Shown: positions 22,046 to 34,806, counted from the stretch's first letter. The stretch is DNA of 64,000 bases from Romanomermis culicivorax (GCA_963922205.1 CAWUHX010000122.1:652802-716801); one strand, 5' to 3'. The notes: a model not told the origin generated them from the sequence alone. Program-made: numbers and translations.

Positions 22046-23178
22046 TTGTGGCACAGTGTTTTTTCTGCACAGTGCAGAAAAGCCAAAAAAAGTTTCTACA
22101 CTGCGGTTTTCTTCTTTTACTACTATTTTTTCCTTCAGGACTTTTCTCCAAATGGGGAAAGGAGTCAAAATTTGTTTCCCCATTTTCCCGAAGTCGTTTT
22201 TTGCTTTAAAATGCTCATAGACGCTTTATTTATGTGTTTTGCTTTTTTCAAGCTTTCTGGTATTTTTAAAGCCATTAATACATTAAAATTGGGGAAAAAA
22301 TTGGAATTTTTGATTTTGATCGAAGTCTAATTTACAAGCACCGTGGAACAGATTTTCCAGCAAACTATTAAATAGCATAATGATATTGAATTACATGAGA
22401 AATCAATAGTTAAATCCTCTGATGACAAGTGAGAGCCAAAAAAAAAATTAATCTTTCCGCCACGAAGCGCTGGACACACTTTATGGGTATTGATATTCCG
22501 CGAGACTAGAAAATCAGTTTTCCGAACATTTATTTCAAGAATTGGATTCGAATTTCGTCTTTAAAAGTCGTAATTTCTAGAATTTTATTATTTGAAAAAT
22601 TTTTTGAAACCAGTAATTTATTCTAAAACTCATTAACTTGGCTGAAAAGATATGAGTAAGAAGAGTAGAAATTTCCGAAAACTACTTCCATGAATCTTTT
22701 GAGTTGATTTCACGCTAAGAAAGGAATAATTGCTTCAAAAAAATTATAGATTTGACGTATTGATTTTGAAATTATCTTCAAAAATGCATCTTTTGTGTAT
22801 CCGATCCCCAAAATTTTCTTCCCCGAATGGGAAAAGAGTCCAAAATTTTTTCTCTTTTCCTAAATTTTCCCCCAAAAAGCACAGTTTGGGGAAAAATGGT
22901 GCTTGTTACAACACAATAATAGTGAGTATAGTAAAAAAGTAAATTAGTTGTGTAATTCAATGTTAAATTTGAACAAATTTATAGTCTTTTGACTAGACAT
23001 TCTAAAGCCATAAGAAAAATAATTGATTTTAAAAGTTCAGAATCGATGACTGACACATTATAGAAAAATGATCAAACACATGACTCAAAAAATTCCGCAC
23101 CAGTGCAGAAATCGCCAGAAAAAATTCTGCACGAAGCCCAAATAGTCCCCACCGTGCAGAAAAAACACTGTTGTGGTG
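22046..23178. mobile_element. hAT-like MITE with 17 bp perfect TIRs
   Basis: Termini cagtgttttttctgcac (22,054-22,070) and its complement (23,154-23,170) are identical. Flanks are ttgtggca (22,046-22,053) and ttgtggtg (23,171-23,178), 8 bp with six matches. A CAGTG start plus an 8 bp duplication points to hAT. Additional gtgcagaa motifs lie just inside both ends, and a second inner pair (ccccattttccc / gggaaaaga..) may be subterminal. No transposase is present. Confidence 0.75.
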
Positions 23179-23692
23179 TAAATTATCTTTAGTTATGTTC
23201 TTATCTGGAAAAGTTTTTTAAAAAAACAACAAATACTTTATCTGGACTAGTATGTCGCACAAAACTGAGAATTTGTCCGGGAAACGTTAAAGTATTGGTA
23301 CAGAAACGTACTACAATTTTTGCCTTTTTTCAATTTATGTGCCTTTTATAAAAAGTACACTTAAGTTCAGCAAATTGGCTGAATTGCGATTCCTCATTAT
23401 ATTACGTCATTGGCGAAAAAACGAGTAAATAAGTTGAGGCACAATGTCTTAGAGGCTTTAGATTTCTTGTCATAAGCTGAAACTGGTCTATATTTAAAAA
23501 AATATCTAGGGAAATTTTTGATTTAGGAAACGAATATGAAATTTATTCTGTATTCATCATTCGCCAAGATACAGCGAGTTTAAGAAATTCAGTCAGAAGT
23601 CATTATTTTCTAGAGATCATGGAACTTTACATTCATGTAATAGAGTAAAAAACAACTTACATGTAGAAATATTGGCACTCCCGTCCTCTGCA
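23179..23692. other. No recognised gene
   Basis: AT-rich spacer between the MITE and box A copy 4. Nothing recognised. Confidence 0.4.
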
Positions 23693-24165
23693 TATCATAG
23701 GTGGCGCAATAGCGTCAACCTATAGTATACTTGGCCCCCAAATTTCATGTCCCCCCTACCCTAAAGGCAAAACGGTAAGTTTTGGTAAAACGCAAAACGG
23801 TAAAAAACTTTCAGGTTTTTTCATAATTTCGGGCATAGGGGCAAACTATAGGGTGCCTTTTGTCATTTCGCCTCCATCTGCAAGTGGTGCTCGGTGGGGC
23901 CCCAAAAACATACAAAAAACGCACTTTTTAAGGGCCCCCAGTTCCACCATGCCCCACAATCGGTGTGCCATATCGAAGCTCCATATTTCGGCTTAAGCAT
24001 CTTGGCGGTCCAATCTCAAATGCGATTTTTTATCCTTTTTAAATATGGCCTCAATTCAATTATACGGTGCTCCAAAGTCCCGGGAACCGCGAAATTCGGC
24101 AATTTTGTTATATAATACTTACGGCTTCAAAAAAAAACAATTTTTTGCAGCATAATGCACTACGG
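23693..24165 (+). repeat. Box A repeat, copy 4
   Basis: Starts tcataggtggcgcaatagcg and ends at the tgcagcataatgcacta motif. It is closely similar to the reversed copy 2 over the whole length, and again directly precedes a ~97 bp satellite array. Confidence 0.85.
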
Positions 24166-24194
24166 TGCCAGAAATTTTTGCAGTTTCAATTGAA

Positions 24195-24635
24195 CCGATA
24201 ACCGTTCTGGGATTTTTGGGGTGCTGGGGTTTTCGATCATGGGGAATTCAATGGACGCAGTCAATTTACACGGAAAATTATCCTGCGTGTAACACAAAGG
24301 TATTTCCGTGGCCTTTTTCGAGATTTTTCGACCAAGGGGTTTTCGACCATTGGAATTCAATGGATACGATCACTTTACACAAAAATTTGTCCCGAGTGTG
24401 AACAAACGAATTTCCATGCTTTTTTTTGTGGTAGGGGTTTTCGACCACGGGGAATTCAATGGATGCAGTCACTTCACACGAAAAATCATCCTGCGTGTAA
24501 AACAACGGTATTTCCGTGATATTTCTCGAGAAGGGTTTTCGATCACTGGGAATTCAATGGATGCGATCAATTTACACAAAAAAGTTATCCCGAGTGTAAA
24601 CAAGCGGCGTACTTTTGCGATTTTTTGGTGAAATT
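24195..24635 (+). repeat. ~97 bp satellite array, copy 3
   Basis: About four to five units with the family motifs ggttttcgaccacggggaattc, aatggatgc, cactttacaca and gtgtaaacaa. It runs straight into the interior of an element T copy at about 24,640, with neither module C nor a left TIR between. Confidence 0.8.
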
Positions 24636-24639
24636 CAAA

Positions 24640-26097
24640 AAAGAATTTTTTTCATACAATTTTCCCAGTTTCAAAACTCTTGTGGTAGTTTGCATCCCCA
24701 TGTCCACCATCACACATGTGTGCTTCCAACTCTTTGAACTTTTTTTACTAAATTTAGTGTTAACAAAACAGGAATCAACTGTGGAAAAGTGACGCATAAA
24801 ATCCTCAGTTTTTTTAGAAAAAAGCTACGGCACAAAGTCTTCTTAGAACTAAATTGATTGTGCAGGATCTATTTAATTCAATCATTTTATGTCACATGTG
24901 GTATAGAATTCACCCTGTAAGTTTTACTGATTACAAGCCGTAAGCAAATTTATTCTCTCAACGTAGGTACTCGAAATCAAGTTATCACAAGTGTTTGTCG
25001 AAACTATTCAGCAAAATAGCATCTTCTCAGTTTTCGGATTTAAGCGTAAATTTTCAGAAAGAGGTCTTTTTGTGGGATTACAGACGGGAAGCAATTTCAC
25101 CCATCCCGATCGCTCCCGTCCAGCTTTCAAAAAAGGCGTACTGTTGCCGTCGGAGTGCGAGTAGAATGGGGGAGAAGCGGGAACCGGATTTGGTGCGCAC
25201 CCCCAATATAGGCGCGGCTGTATCATGAGCTTTTTAATGGAATTTTTGTGTGCTTTACCCTGTTACCTCATTTGCATAATGGTGCCCAATGACTGCAACC
25301 AAGGCCCAGTTGTACTAAAGGGGTCTGAGCTCGAGCTCAAGATAATCTCGAACAAAAAGGCGACTCGGTTTTATCTCAAGTTTGGTATAATCTCAATGTC
25401 ATCAGGATTATAACGAGCTCAAGGTCGTGATTATCCCCTACCCGAGCTGTTGGATTGCACTAACATTTTCGCATAATTTTCTTATCCCTAAAGCAACAAA
25501 TAAACATAAAAATGTTTGCAATTCCCAAACTCGAACTTAAACCTCAGTATTAGTTAATCCTGAAGTGAGTATTGTCAGTGCACTTGAAGAAAATAATTTG
25601 GACATTGCAATTAGCTCAAACTCAGGATCATCAATTTAATTCCCATGTTGATACCCTCATGTTAGGTTAGTGCAACCAACCTCAGGTATCTTTGTAGTTC
25701 TGGAAATGACTATAATATGCCTCCCTTACTATTTTTCAGCTAGTATGAGAGACAGGAGTTTTGAATGGGTCGGGAGTTAGAATGCTATTGGTTTACCATT
25801 TCTATACATTTGGGTGAAGTTGGCATCATTGCATTTAATTTTCATATAAGAAAAATTGTACTGTAGTTGATGCCAGGGAAGGACAAAATGCACGATGCTG
25901 CAGAATATACTTTTTCGCGGACTTGGAAAATTTTTTAATGACAAAGAATAAAAATTAAATATTAGAAAAGTGAATTTTTTCCAACTTTAACTCAATTCTC
26001 AAAAATCTAGTCCGCTCCTTTTTCAAGCTTGGCGACAATCCAAGCAAGTATATTCTTCTTTTTTCTGCTCCATCGGGGCTTTTTTTAATAAACTAGT
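24640..26097. mobile_element. Element T, copy 4, one terminus missing
   Basis: The interior is the reverse complement of copy 2 (shared: acacatgtgtgcttccaac, aacccgtc-like region, gagctcgagctcaagataatctc, gcactaacattttcgcataat, gactataatatgcctccc). The only TIR present is at 25,897-26,097. The other end was lost at the satellite junction. Confidence 0.75.
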
Positions 26098-27455
26098 AAA
26101 AAATATATGTCCTTTCGGATGATGATTTATCTAACTAGATCATTAAAAATTTTGCTTGCTCTCATTTAGAGACACCCTGTTTCGAGACAGTTCATTCTGT
26201 GTTAGTAAGTGCTTCTTATTATCATATTAGCTTCTTTATAGCTTGCCACCGTACATTTGATGCCATTTGTGGTTGTACAATTTGGAATAAAGCCTAAAAA
26301 ATAATACGATTTTGTCACGAGAAATTCTGTAATAACAACAGTTTTTTTCATTTTTGAATACCTTTTGGTATCAATTTTGTCGTCATGTTTTGATATAATG
26401 TGTCCTTGGTTGGAGTGCATAATGAAGAAAATTGTTTTATTGTATCGCAGGATGGACATTTTGGGTGCCTTATCCGGAAAAAATTATCATTTTCTGTAGC
26501 AAAAAAATCAACTTTAATGATCCTTCCAAAGTCAACATCAAACAAAGACCGATGAATTTTAGTGTAAATTGTTGCCGATTCATCCGAATACTAATGGACA
26601 AAAATTCATGAAGCTATCACATCCGCACAGTATTTGGTTGATAATGAAAGAAAATGCACCAGTAATTGCAAAAAAACATTTTATGTAGTATATCAAATTC
26701 ACACATCAATGCAAAATTAATGTAAGATTGGCTTTATGCGCCGAAAACTACCCTGAATATATTTTTTGAAATATAGTTTTGTTTTGACATTCAGCAACGC
26801 ATCATTACAGATGCTAAATTTTCTTAAACATGTGTTTTGAATCTGCATAAGTATGCATTCCTCGAAGCATACACAAGCGAATAGTTTCAGGACATTTTGT
26901 TTTCTCCACATATAGGATCAAATTTTCCAAAAATCCTACTGTAACATTGAAAGACGATTATGGACAGGGCTTTTTAACTAGAGCCGTGCTAATGAAATTT
27001 TTTGACATTAGCACGTGTGCTAATGACTGAAAGAGAGAAATTTAAAAAAAGTTCGAGAAAAAAATTAAAGATATTTCAAATTTGGGGTGGAAAATCAAAA
27101 ATCGTCGTTTTCACAAATAACAAACAATATCCTCATTTTTTGCTTAATGAATGATTGTGGCTTGAATCTGAGTCAGCTTCGGCTCTAAAGCCCAATTCAG
27201 AAGTGCAGTCGCCGATTGGCACCATTGAATCCAAGGCACGATTGAATCCAAGGAATTAGTGACAAAAATACTACGATTTTTCACTTCTGAATAGGTCTTA
27301 ACCCCTCGCACACTACTTGAGGAAATTAAAAACAGCCGCCTTGACATATGCTGAAGTTTATGCAAGTCACTAAGAGTAAGTAGTATGTCCTGGCTCCCTG
27401 GATTGCAATGGTTAAGGATAGGCAATAGCTAAAGAGTTTTACAAGTATGACCACA
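26098..27455. other. No recognised gene; small alternating palindrome
   Basis: Minus-strand frames at 26,202-26,545 and 26,717-26,911 are unrecognised. At about 26,985-27,026 three alternating arms (gtgctaatg, cattagcac, gtgctaatg) can form competing hairpins. A reversed piece of segment G lies at 27,385-27,425. Confidence 0.45.
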
Positions 27456-27459
27456 AGGT

Positions 27460-27640
27460 AAAAGTACACAAAGACAGTTGACTGGTGAATAAAGTAATTT
27501 AATAGAGATTTCTTTTGAAAAGAAATGTATTTTTTACTCTAAAGCAATAAGGTACACAAAGTGGTTGATAAATAAAGTAATTTGATAGAGAACACGTGTG
27601 TTTTCAAAATACACGTGTTTTTTACTGCAGGACGCACAAG
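27460..27640 (+). repeat. Two tandem units with different hairpins
   Basis: The two ~85-90 bp units share gtacacaaag, ataaagtaattt.atagaga and a ttttttact tail. Each contains a hairpin at the same place but of different sequence: atttctttt/gaaaagaaat in the first and aacacgtgt.tttt/caaaa.acacgtgtt in the second. The pairing is kept while the sequence changes. Confidence 0.7.
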
Positions 27641-27748
27641 AAGGGTGGTGAAGAAAGGCAATTGTATATGAGTATCCTACAGCATATGCTGAGGCTGGAC
27701 TCCTGACTGTAATCCTTTGCACTTTCAGAAAGCTTTAAATCCTTTATA

Positions 27749-29988
27749 CAGGTGCATTGCCAGGATTTTTTTTAAGGGGGCGAGACTAAAATTTTAGTTT
27801 TTTTGCTGAATAGTAGTCACTAATGTATTTTTCATGTAATTTAATGCTTCCTATTGGATTTGCACACATAAATCTTTATTAAACATCACAAATCAATTCT
27901 ATAACTAGTTATTGCAAAATCATTAATAATTTTTTCAATATTAATTTTCCAATTGAAGTGAATATTCAAGAGCGCCAAATTTGAGGATCTTCCTTCGGTC
28001 ATCATGCACCACAAATAGATTTTAAGATGCTTCAGTGCTGAAAATAACCGTTCGGATGAAGAAGTTATTACCGGAACAATTGCTAAAATCTAAAAACATT
28101 AAATATTTCTATTTGTATGTTGTTATTTTATTGTTGTTTACTTTCAATGCTGTGTTTATATTGGCTTCAAATTGACTGTCATGCATATTCAATGCATCTA
28201 GTGCATTATCGGGTAAATCAGTTGACTTCGTCTTGAACTGATCCTTCCACATATTGTACTCTGCCAATAAAGATGATGCAGAACAGTTGAGATCATCTTC
28301 CATAGATGTAAAAATGCTTTGAATTATTGAATCAGAATCAACTAAAATATGAAATGGTGACCAATGACTCAAATTTAAAATGTAAGTTGATCTTACTGAA
28401 AAAGCAGAAATCAAATATTGAAGCTTGTAAATATTTCTTGTAGATGTGTTGAACTGAATTTCCACTTGCTTCAAAAGTTTTTGTATACTTTGCGTAAATA
28501 ATTGACCAATATTGCTCACCTGCAGATTCAAATTTGGTTTTGTCAACCAGGATAAATTTGTTTCCCAATTCTCATTTGGCCGTTGCTTTAAAATAAACAT
28601 AAGCTTTATTATAATAATTAAGTCTACTTAAATACAAAATTTTATACCCAAATATGCTTGATCATAAATTTTATTATAACTCCTACAATTATATTGTGCA
28701 ATAACAAGATATGATTTCAAATTTTTAATACGGTTCAAGACCCCAATCAAATCAACATGAATTGTTGTAGAGTACAAGAAATTGGTGCCAGTTCTGATGT
28801 TGAATTGGCCAACATATGCAATGTAGAAATAATTTCATAAGTCAGTGAATTTAGAAAATCAGTGACTTGAAATTGATGTATAAGTGTTAATTTTAGTTCA
28901 AAAATGCAATCACAAGGAGTAGAAAGACTGGAACATTTTCTTGGCCAATTGATGTTTATTTTAATTCATGCAGAGTTTGCACAACAGGGAAAAACTGATC
29001 CTCAAATCTTTGTATAGATTCATACCTTTCTACCCATCTAAAAATCAAGATGTTTCAAGTTTGAACTTAATAATTTCATGCACTTTTCTTATCTAGTAGT
29101 GCAAATTCTAGCCAATTTATCAGTTTTTCCATCAGCTAAAATATGCTTCCGCAGCATTTCTTCCTGTTTGGGAGACTTTTTGAAGTAAAGTACGATCATT
29201 TTAACTTAACAATTGTTGTCCCAGCTGTTGAATTGAGCACTTAATTTAAGGCATGTGAAGAACAATGTACATAAAATGCTTTTGGACAAATTTGTCGGAT
29301 TCGTGTTTGAACACCTTTAATATGCCCTAAATTTTTCTAAATAATAATTGCATCATCATTTATCTAAATACAAAGCATACTAGGCATAACGAATGCACCA
29401 TCAAAGCACTGTGCATGCATAAAGCTTAAATTTAGGCTAATTTTTGTCAAACAGGCAATAACTACTTTTGATATTGCTTCTGCATCAGCTTTCTCCATTT
29501 GAAAGAATCCAATAAATGATTCAATTGCTGTTGACTAAAAAAGAAAAATGTTTAGCATATGTATGAGAAATATAGAATTGAATTTTATGAGTACATTTTA
29601 GTAATAACGAACTAATAAGGTTAAAACAGCCTTATTGGCATGATCAGTCACTTCATCTGCTAAAATCGAAGAGTATTTTGATTGATTAATCTCTGACACT
29701 ATTTGTGTCTGTAAAATCAAAAAGCAGTTTAGTTAGAGTTTGAACAAAATTTTGCAACAGTAAAATAAGTTGATTTACTGCAAACGATAAAATTTTGTTT
29801 TGAATTTCTAGTGATAGGTACGATGCATTCCACAAAGTAAAACCATTATCAATCATCTCTAAATAACTTTCTACAGTAAGTAAGGCGCCTGGCCACAATT
29901 ATCTTATGAAGTGAAAACTAAACACAACTTCACATTTCATCTTGATGTGATCCATTGACCCATGGACCCCCTGGCTACGGGCCAACTG
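27749..29988 (-). mobile_element. Probable hAT element enclosing the DUF4371-type transposase
   Basis: Sequence resembling a hAT end (caggtgcattgccagg followed by a G-run) lies at 27,749. A roughly complementary end (ggaccccctggctacgggccaactg) lies at about 29,964-29,988. The ends match only partly and I could not identify an 8 bp duplication, so the element limits are tentative. The transposase pieces inside are clear. Confidence 0.5.
27890..29898 (-). pseudogene. hAT transposase, DUF4371/P52rIPK-like (decayed)
   Basis: Read on the minus strand, ordered blocks follow this transposase family. ASYLSLEIQNKILSF (29.8 kb) is followed by SSILADEVTDHANKAVLTLL (the first catalytic Asp region, about 29.65 kb), ESFIGFFQMEKADAEAISKV, then AQCFDGAFVMPS (decayed GQxYDGAAxMxG). 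After a gap comes a ~160-residue block at 28,109-28,600 (LLAEYNMWKDQFK near its end). Last is the dimerisation core ERLFSALKHLKIYLWCMM then LALLNIH near 28.0 kb. A ttttgattttacag acceptor and a ttttttag acceptor suggest spliced introns. Stops between blocks show it is inactive. Confidence 0.8.
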
Positions 29989-30042
29989 CAACTGCACCAG
30001 CCTCATGAACAGTTCACCTCTTCAAGTCAAGGGTTCAACTCT

Positions 30043-30828
30043 TGTCAGAGGGTCAATTCCTCTGACCTTTGGCCCTCTATTCATTATATTTTTATTTTCT
30101 AGAGCTCTTTGTTGTTAAAGTAGCTCCAATGTTTATTAAGTAAACAAACCGACAAAACGGTTTGTGCCACACATTTTTGGTCCAAAAACAAATAAATGGT
30201 GGGCGCGAATGTTTTGCATAATACATGCAAGTTGATGTTAGGCGCATTGCAGTGTATTTTTTCATTCTTAATTCGTTTATTATTTTCGTCCGGCCGTTTT
30301 TATTATTGTGCCTTCGGAGAAGACTCGCGGCGGCTGAGGAAGGATTTGAGGAGGCATTCACCGTTCGCATTATTGTGTGTTTGATTTTCGCGTCGCGGAT
30401 TCGTTTTGAGGATTCCCGCAGCCTAAGGATATTTTCGATGTTCAATCTTGATCAAGGATATTAGTGAGTGGTTGTTCAGGAGTTAGTTATACTGGTCTGT
30501 CTTTGGACAAGCTTTCAGCTTAGGTCGTGGATTAAGATACCCGAAAGTCCCTGGGGCTCTGTGCACAGGGACAAAAGGAAGGGTCAGCGACTTAGGGAGG
30601 AAATCAGCATTGTGTGCGCACTTTGGCACTTTGCATTCCATTCATCACTTGCTCACCGTTGTATTTACACTTTTGTCATTTCCAAAATAAATATCTTTGT
30701 TTATCAAGTCTCTGTGACCTGCAGTAGGATTGTTTCTAGTACCGGGTTAGCGTCAGGGGGCCGTACCAGATTGGATCTCCCGAGAACCGCAGCTAGGTAG
30801 CCGAGGGCATACGACCACATATACGACA
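30043..30828 (+). repeat. 5' LTR
   Basis: 786 bp, TG...CA ends. It contains a polyadenylation-type AATAAA (near 30,687) and an attatattttt stretch near its 5' end that could serve as a core promoter. The open frames inside it are present equally in the 3' LTR and are not called as genes. Confidence 0.95.
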
Positions 30829-30829
30829 T

Positions 30830-30846
30830 TGGTGACCTGTACAGCT
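30830..30846 (+). promoter_or_regulatory. Primer-binding site
   Basis: tggtgacctgtacagct starts two bases after the 5' LTR. The leading TGG is the expected complement of a tRNA CCA end. The tRNA species was not assigned. Confidence 0.7.
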
Positions 30847-30859
30847 ACAAAGGTAAATT

Positions 30860-32092
30860 ATGAAGAAATTATCGAAACCGAAATTAATGGTGCAGAAACA
30901 GCCTGGAAGACGACCGAAAGTAACGCTATCGCAAACTGAATTGACCAAAGAAGATCATGCCGAACGAATGGCAAACGTGGAAGCAACAATTGAGCAAGTA
31001 GCAAAGAAATTCGCGAATTTACCCGATGATAGCGATAGGGATCAAACTATTGATGCAGAGAAATATGATTATGTGGATCAGGGGATACAAATGTCATCAG
31101 ATTCAGGATCATCGTTGGAAAAAATCAATGTATCTCCAGAAACGAATGCGGTATCATTTTATAATTCAAGATATACGCCTACAATACCGAAAGGTGATGC
31201 GAAAATGGATATCGCAACAAAACGGAAGAACGAAACTGAAAGGCTAACGAATGGGAATTTACAAGATGTGGCCACTTTAGCTATCCTGGAATCAATGCAA
31301 AGAGCTGTTGACAAATCGACGAATGCTGTTAATGTAGAAAGAAGGAAAGCGGCACTTCGGGAACAAGAAATACTCGAACAACTTATGCGAGAAAGAGCGG
31401 AACGAAAATTATTGGAAGAAAGATTACGAGAACAGAAGCAACAAAATGCGAAAAAGATCATGGAAGAAGTTGAGAAACAAATGCGGGAATTGATGAAGAA
31501 AATGGATAAGAAACCCGACGAAAGAATGTCGAATCCTGGAGATATGGAAATACTTCGGTCTGAACCAGTCAAGGATCATTTAGACAGGAGTTTGGAAAGA
31601 AAAGTCAATTGGTTCGAAAACCATTTCGCTCAGGCCCAGGCCGCCCAACATCGAATGATGGAAGATGAAATACCAACGACGTCATGGAATCCCGGAAGAG
31701 AACAACCCACATCGGGAGGCAGCCCTCGAAATCGACAAGAGTATGGACGATATTGTGGAGATCTCGAAAAAAGAATGAAGATAATTCTAAGCCGAATGAA
31801 AAATAAAGAAATATCCGATAAAATGGAAGCCGCGGAGATACTTAATTTTTTCGCATGTTTGGAAGGCACATTCAAGCCTGAAGACACGGAGGACTTAAGA
31901 ATTGAAGTACTCTGGCATTGCTGCGATTTCCAAACCTCGATGTATGTGGATAAAAACAGTACCTATGAAGAAGGGAAGGCCAGTGTCATCCGAATGGTTG
32001 CCCCTAAAATGGACACTCCTGCACTCAGAAGGGAGCTACACGATATGAAGAAACGAAAAGGGGAAGTACGAAAGACTTCTTGCGACGGATAA
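30860..32092 (+). CDS. gag: Gag (N-terminal and first part of capsid)
   Basis: 410 codons from an ATG 32 bases after the LTR. Residues 1-60 are basic then acidic. Residues ~160-225 are a strongly charged Arg/Glu/Lys heptad-like stretch predicted to be coiled coil ([20 protein letters not shown] region). From ~295 the sequence resembles a retrotransposon capsid N-terminal domain ([27 protein letters not shown]). The frame ends at 32,092 in the middle of what looks like one capsid domain, which continues in the -1 frame ([15 protein letters not shown]). No classical X-XXY-YYZ slippery heptamer was evident at the overlap, so this is more likely a mutation (or assembly error) than programmed frameshifting, though the latter is not excluded. 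Confidence 0.85.
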   Translation: MKKLSKPKLMVQKQPGRRPKVTLSQTELTKEDHAERMANVEATIEQVAKKFANLPDDSDRDQTIDAEKYDYVDQGIQMSSDSGSSLEKINVSPETNAVSFYNSRYTPTIPKGDAKMDIATKRKNETERLTNGNLQDVATLAILESMQRAVDKSTNAVNVERRKAALREQEILEQLMRERAERKLLEERLREQKQQNAKKIMEEVEKQMRELMKKMDKKPDERMSNPGDMEILRSEPVKDHLDRSLERKVNWFENHFAQAQAAQHRMMEDEIPTTSWNPGREQPTSGGSPRNRQEYGRYCGDLEKRMKIILSRMKNKEISDKMEAAEILNFFACLEGTFKPEDTEDLRIEVLWHCCDFQTSMYVDKNSTYEEGKASVIRMVAPKMDTPALRRELHDMKKRKGEVRKTSCDG

Positions 32093-34806
32093 AAACGTAT
32101 GTTCATTTATTGAATTATGAAAAGACAGAAAACGAAAGAAACCGAATAGTTATTGAAACATATTTTCACAAAGCTCCCGTATACGTTCAAACTCGAATGG
32201 AAGGTCGGCTTCACCAATTCAAAAATATCGCCTCGTTGGCAGAATTCGTAAACAAATTGAAAGCCGATACGACGGCCTGGAAAGAGTTCAGCGAAGACCA
32301 AGAAGACAGCGAAGACGATTGGTTGAATCGAGTCTATGAAAATAGAAGATTTAATAATTTACAAATTCATCAGCAAGATAGCAGTATCGGTCAACAACAA
32401 CAAATTTCACGGCCTCAGAAAATTTTTCCACCACCACCAGCATTTCAGGCCCCCGTATCTCAACAGGATATTATGAAGATGGTCAATGATGCAATTAGGA
32501 ATCAGGGCCCTCCAGCTCTTAATTGTTGGGGAGTCAACAATAATAATAATGTGCCATATAATAGCTTACCTGATCGAGTTTTGGGAAATCCGTATCCTCG
32601 ACCATATTGTACATATCATAAATCGAATAGCCATTCGTCGGAAAATTGTTTCGTTCTTCACCCTGAATTGATTCAACCAACGGATATGGGGAGGTCGTGG
32701 AATCGTGACAACAATTTTTACAATCCAAATTTTGATCATCACCGTGGCTTTGTAAATCGTGGACGAGCTGGATTCACTAATTTCGGCCAACGGATGCCAT
32801 ATCATAATAACAATACAGAGCAAAATCCAAATGTGGGTTATTATTATCAACAAAATAATGTTCCACAAGCACCACCAAATGTCCCACCACCAGCAATAGC
32901 ACCACCTGCGAATGATCCACCAAATAACTCCATAAATGTAATTAATTCCCAAGAAGAAGCTAAAAAAGAAAATCAACCAGAAATTATAGCACTGGATGGA
33001 GTTCTAATCGAGAACTATGAGCTAAATTTGGCGAATGTTATCAATTCTACTTCAGAAGCGAAACCGAGACTCGCCAATGATAACGAACATCTATTTTTGG
33101 AAAACTTTCGCAAATGCCAACCGTTATTGATTCCTGTTAAAATACGCGGAGAAGAATTTAAAGCCCTAATCGATACGGGAGCACAATCTAGCTTCATGAG
33201 GACAGATACAGCGTCAAGACTACTGAATACACCAAAGACAAAATTTCCCATCTTAAATTCAGTAGTAACAGCTGTAGGAAAACGAGTAACAACATACGGC
33301 CCTACATTTATCTACGTCCGAACCGGTTTTGGTAATTTTCTTGCTAGATTCGCATTACTAGACAACCTGAATGAAGGTATTATATTGGGTCTAGATTTTC
33401 TAACCCATCCTAGTATACAGGCAGCTATCGATTTTGGAAAAGGTCACATACGCCTAGCAAACATAGAAAGACAAATTATTAGTGAAACTTTATTCGACGA
33501 TGCGCAAATACCACCGCGGCTGCCAATTCCAAATAATCCAGTCGTTTTGGACGATGTACCTCTACAGGAGGAAGTTAAGGATGAAGAACCACCTGAACTA
33601 GAAAGCGACAATGAACAGGAACAAGTCATGCGAATAACTGAAATGGATGAGGAAACTTTCATATGGACAAAATCCAGGACATATATACCTCCAAATACCA
33701 CTTCTTTTGTGCAAGCTGTGGTTTGGCCACAGAAAGATTGGACAAAGGGTCCTATTGTGGTAGAAGAAACGGGGAGGGATACTTTATTCGACGTCGACGC
33801 TTCGATTGTGGACGCAAAAGATAACAATTTTCAAATCCTACTTATAAACGAAACAAATAAGGGGATAAAGTTGCGTAGTAACGAACTAATAGCGAAATCG
33901 AAAACAAAATTTCTGGGACCCGAGTTTGATGAAAAAATCCACCAACTTCAGACAGAGCCTCAGCTGCAACAACAAAGCGAGCCGGAGTTCATCAAAAATG
34001 TGACACAGTTGGTAAAGGAGTCAAGTATCGACAGAGAAGGTCAACAAAAACTTACGAATGTCCTACTCAAACATAGGCATGCATTCAGTATGAAAAATGA
34101 CCCTTTAACATTGACCCACAAAGCTGAACACAAAATTGATACAGGAAATGCGTTGCCAGTTCAAAAGCACTACTGGAGAGCTCCAATAATGCAAAGAGAC
34201 ATCATCCGGGAACATGTGAAAGATATGATGGAAAAGGGTGTCATTGAGCCCTCTAGAAGCCCTTGGGCTGCACCATTGTTTTTAGTAGGCAAGAAAGATG
34301 GCACGTGGAGACCAGTAGTCGACTATAGAGGAATCAACCAAGTGACAAAAGATGATAAGTTCCCGATACCACGAATTGACAACTATTTAGACGCGTTGGG
34401 AGGTGCAAGATACTTCTTGACTTTGGATTTAAAGTCTGGATATTGGCAGGTGCCGATGCACCCAGAATCGAAGGAAAAGACAGCATTTATATGCCAAGAT
34501 GGTCTTTTTCAATTCAAAGTAATGCCATTCGGGTTAAAGAATGCCCCCCCAGAATTTCAGCGTCTCATGGAACGAATTTTGTATCCATATGTATGGAAAA
34601 TATGTTTAGTATATATCGATGATGTGATAATTTTCTCAAAAACCGTCAAGGAGCACTTAGAAAATATAGAGACTATTTTTCGATGTCTGACAAACGCGAA
34701 CCTTACATTGAAACCTGACAAATGTTTCTTTATGCCTTTATGCCTTTATGCCAGCCAGTGTAAGATTTTTAGGCCACATATTGGACAAGAACGGAATGTC
34801 AGTTGA
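32080..34806 (+). pseudogene. pol: Gag C-terminus, protease and reverse transcriptase (frame-shifted at the end)
   Basis: The frame has no initiating ATG at its start and reads on from gag. It begins with the rest of capsid ([15 protein letters not shown]). A zinc-knuckle-like C-x2-H-x4-H-x4-C motif follows at residues ~187-200 ([14 protein letters not shown]), then an Asn/Pro-rich linker. The aspartic protease site [10 protein letters not shown] is at ~361. Reverse transcriptase spans ~690-880: [30 protein letters not shown] and [10 protein letters not shown] at ~844. The final ~20 residues are out of frame because an 8 bp unit (ctttatgc) is present in extra copies at about 34,730-34,752. 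Removing 16 bp would restore the usual junction, so this is a slippage insertion. A functional protein would need a single gag-pol polyprotein. Confidence 0.9.

Noticed and set aside
30092-30800. Open frames of 60-117 codons on both strands
   Set aside because: They lie inside the LTR and are duplicated in the other LTR; they have no known motif.
31990-32092. Programmed -1 frameshift between gag and pol
   Set aside because: No X-XXY-YYZ heptamer in the correct frame was found, and the break falls inside the capsid domain, so mutation is preferred, though not proven.
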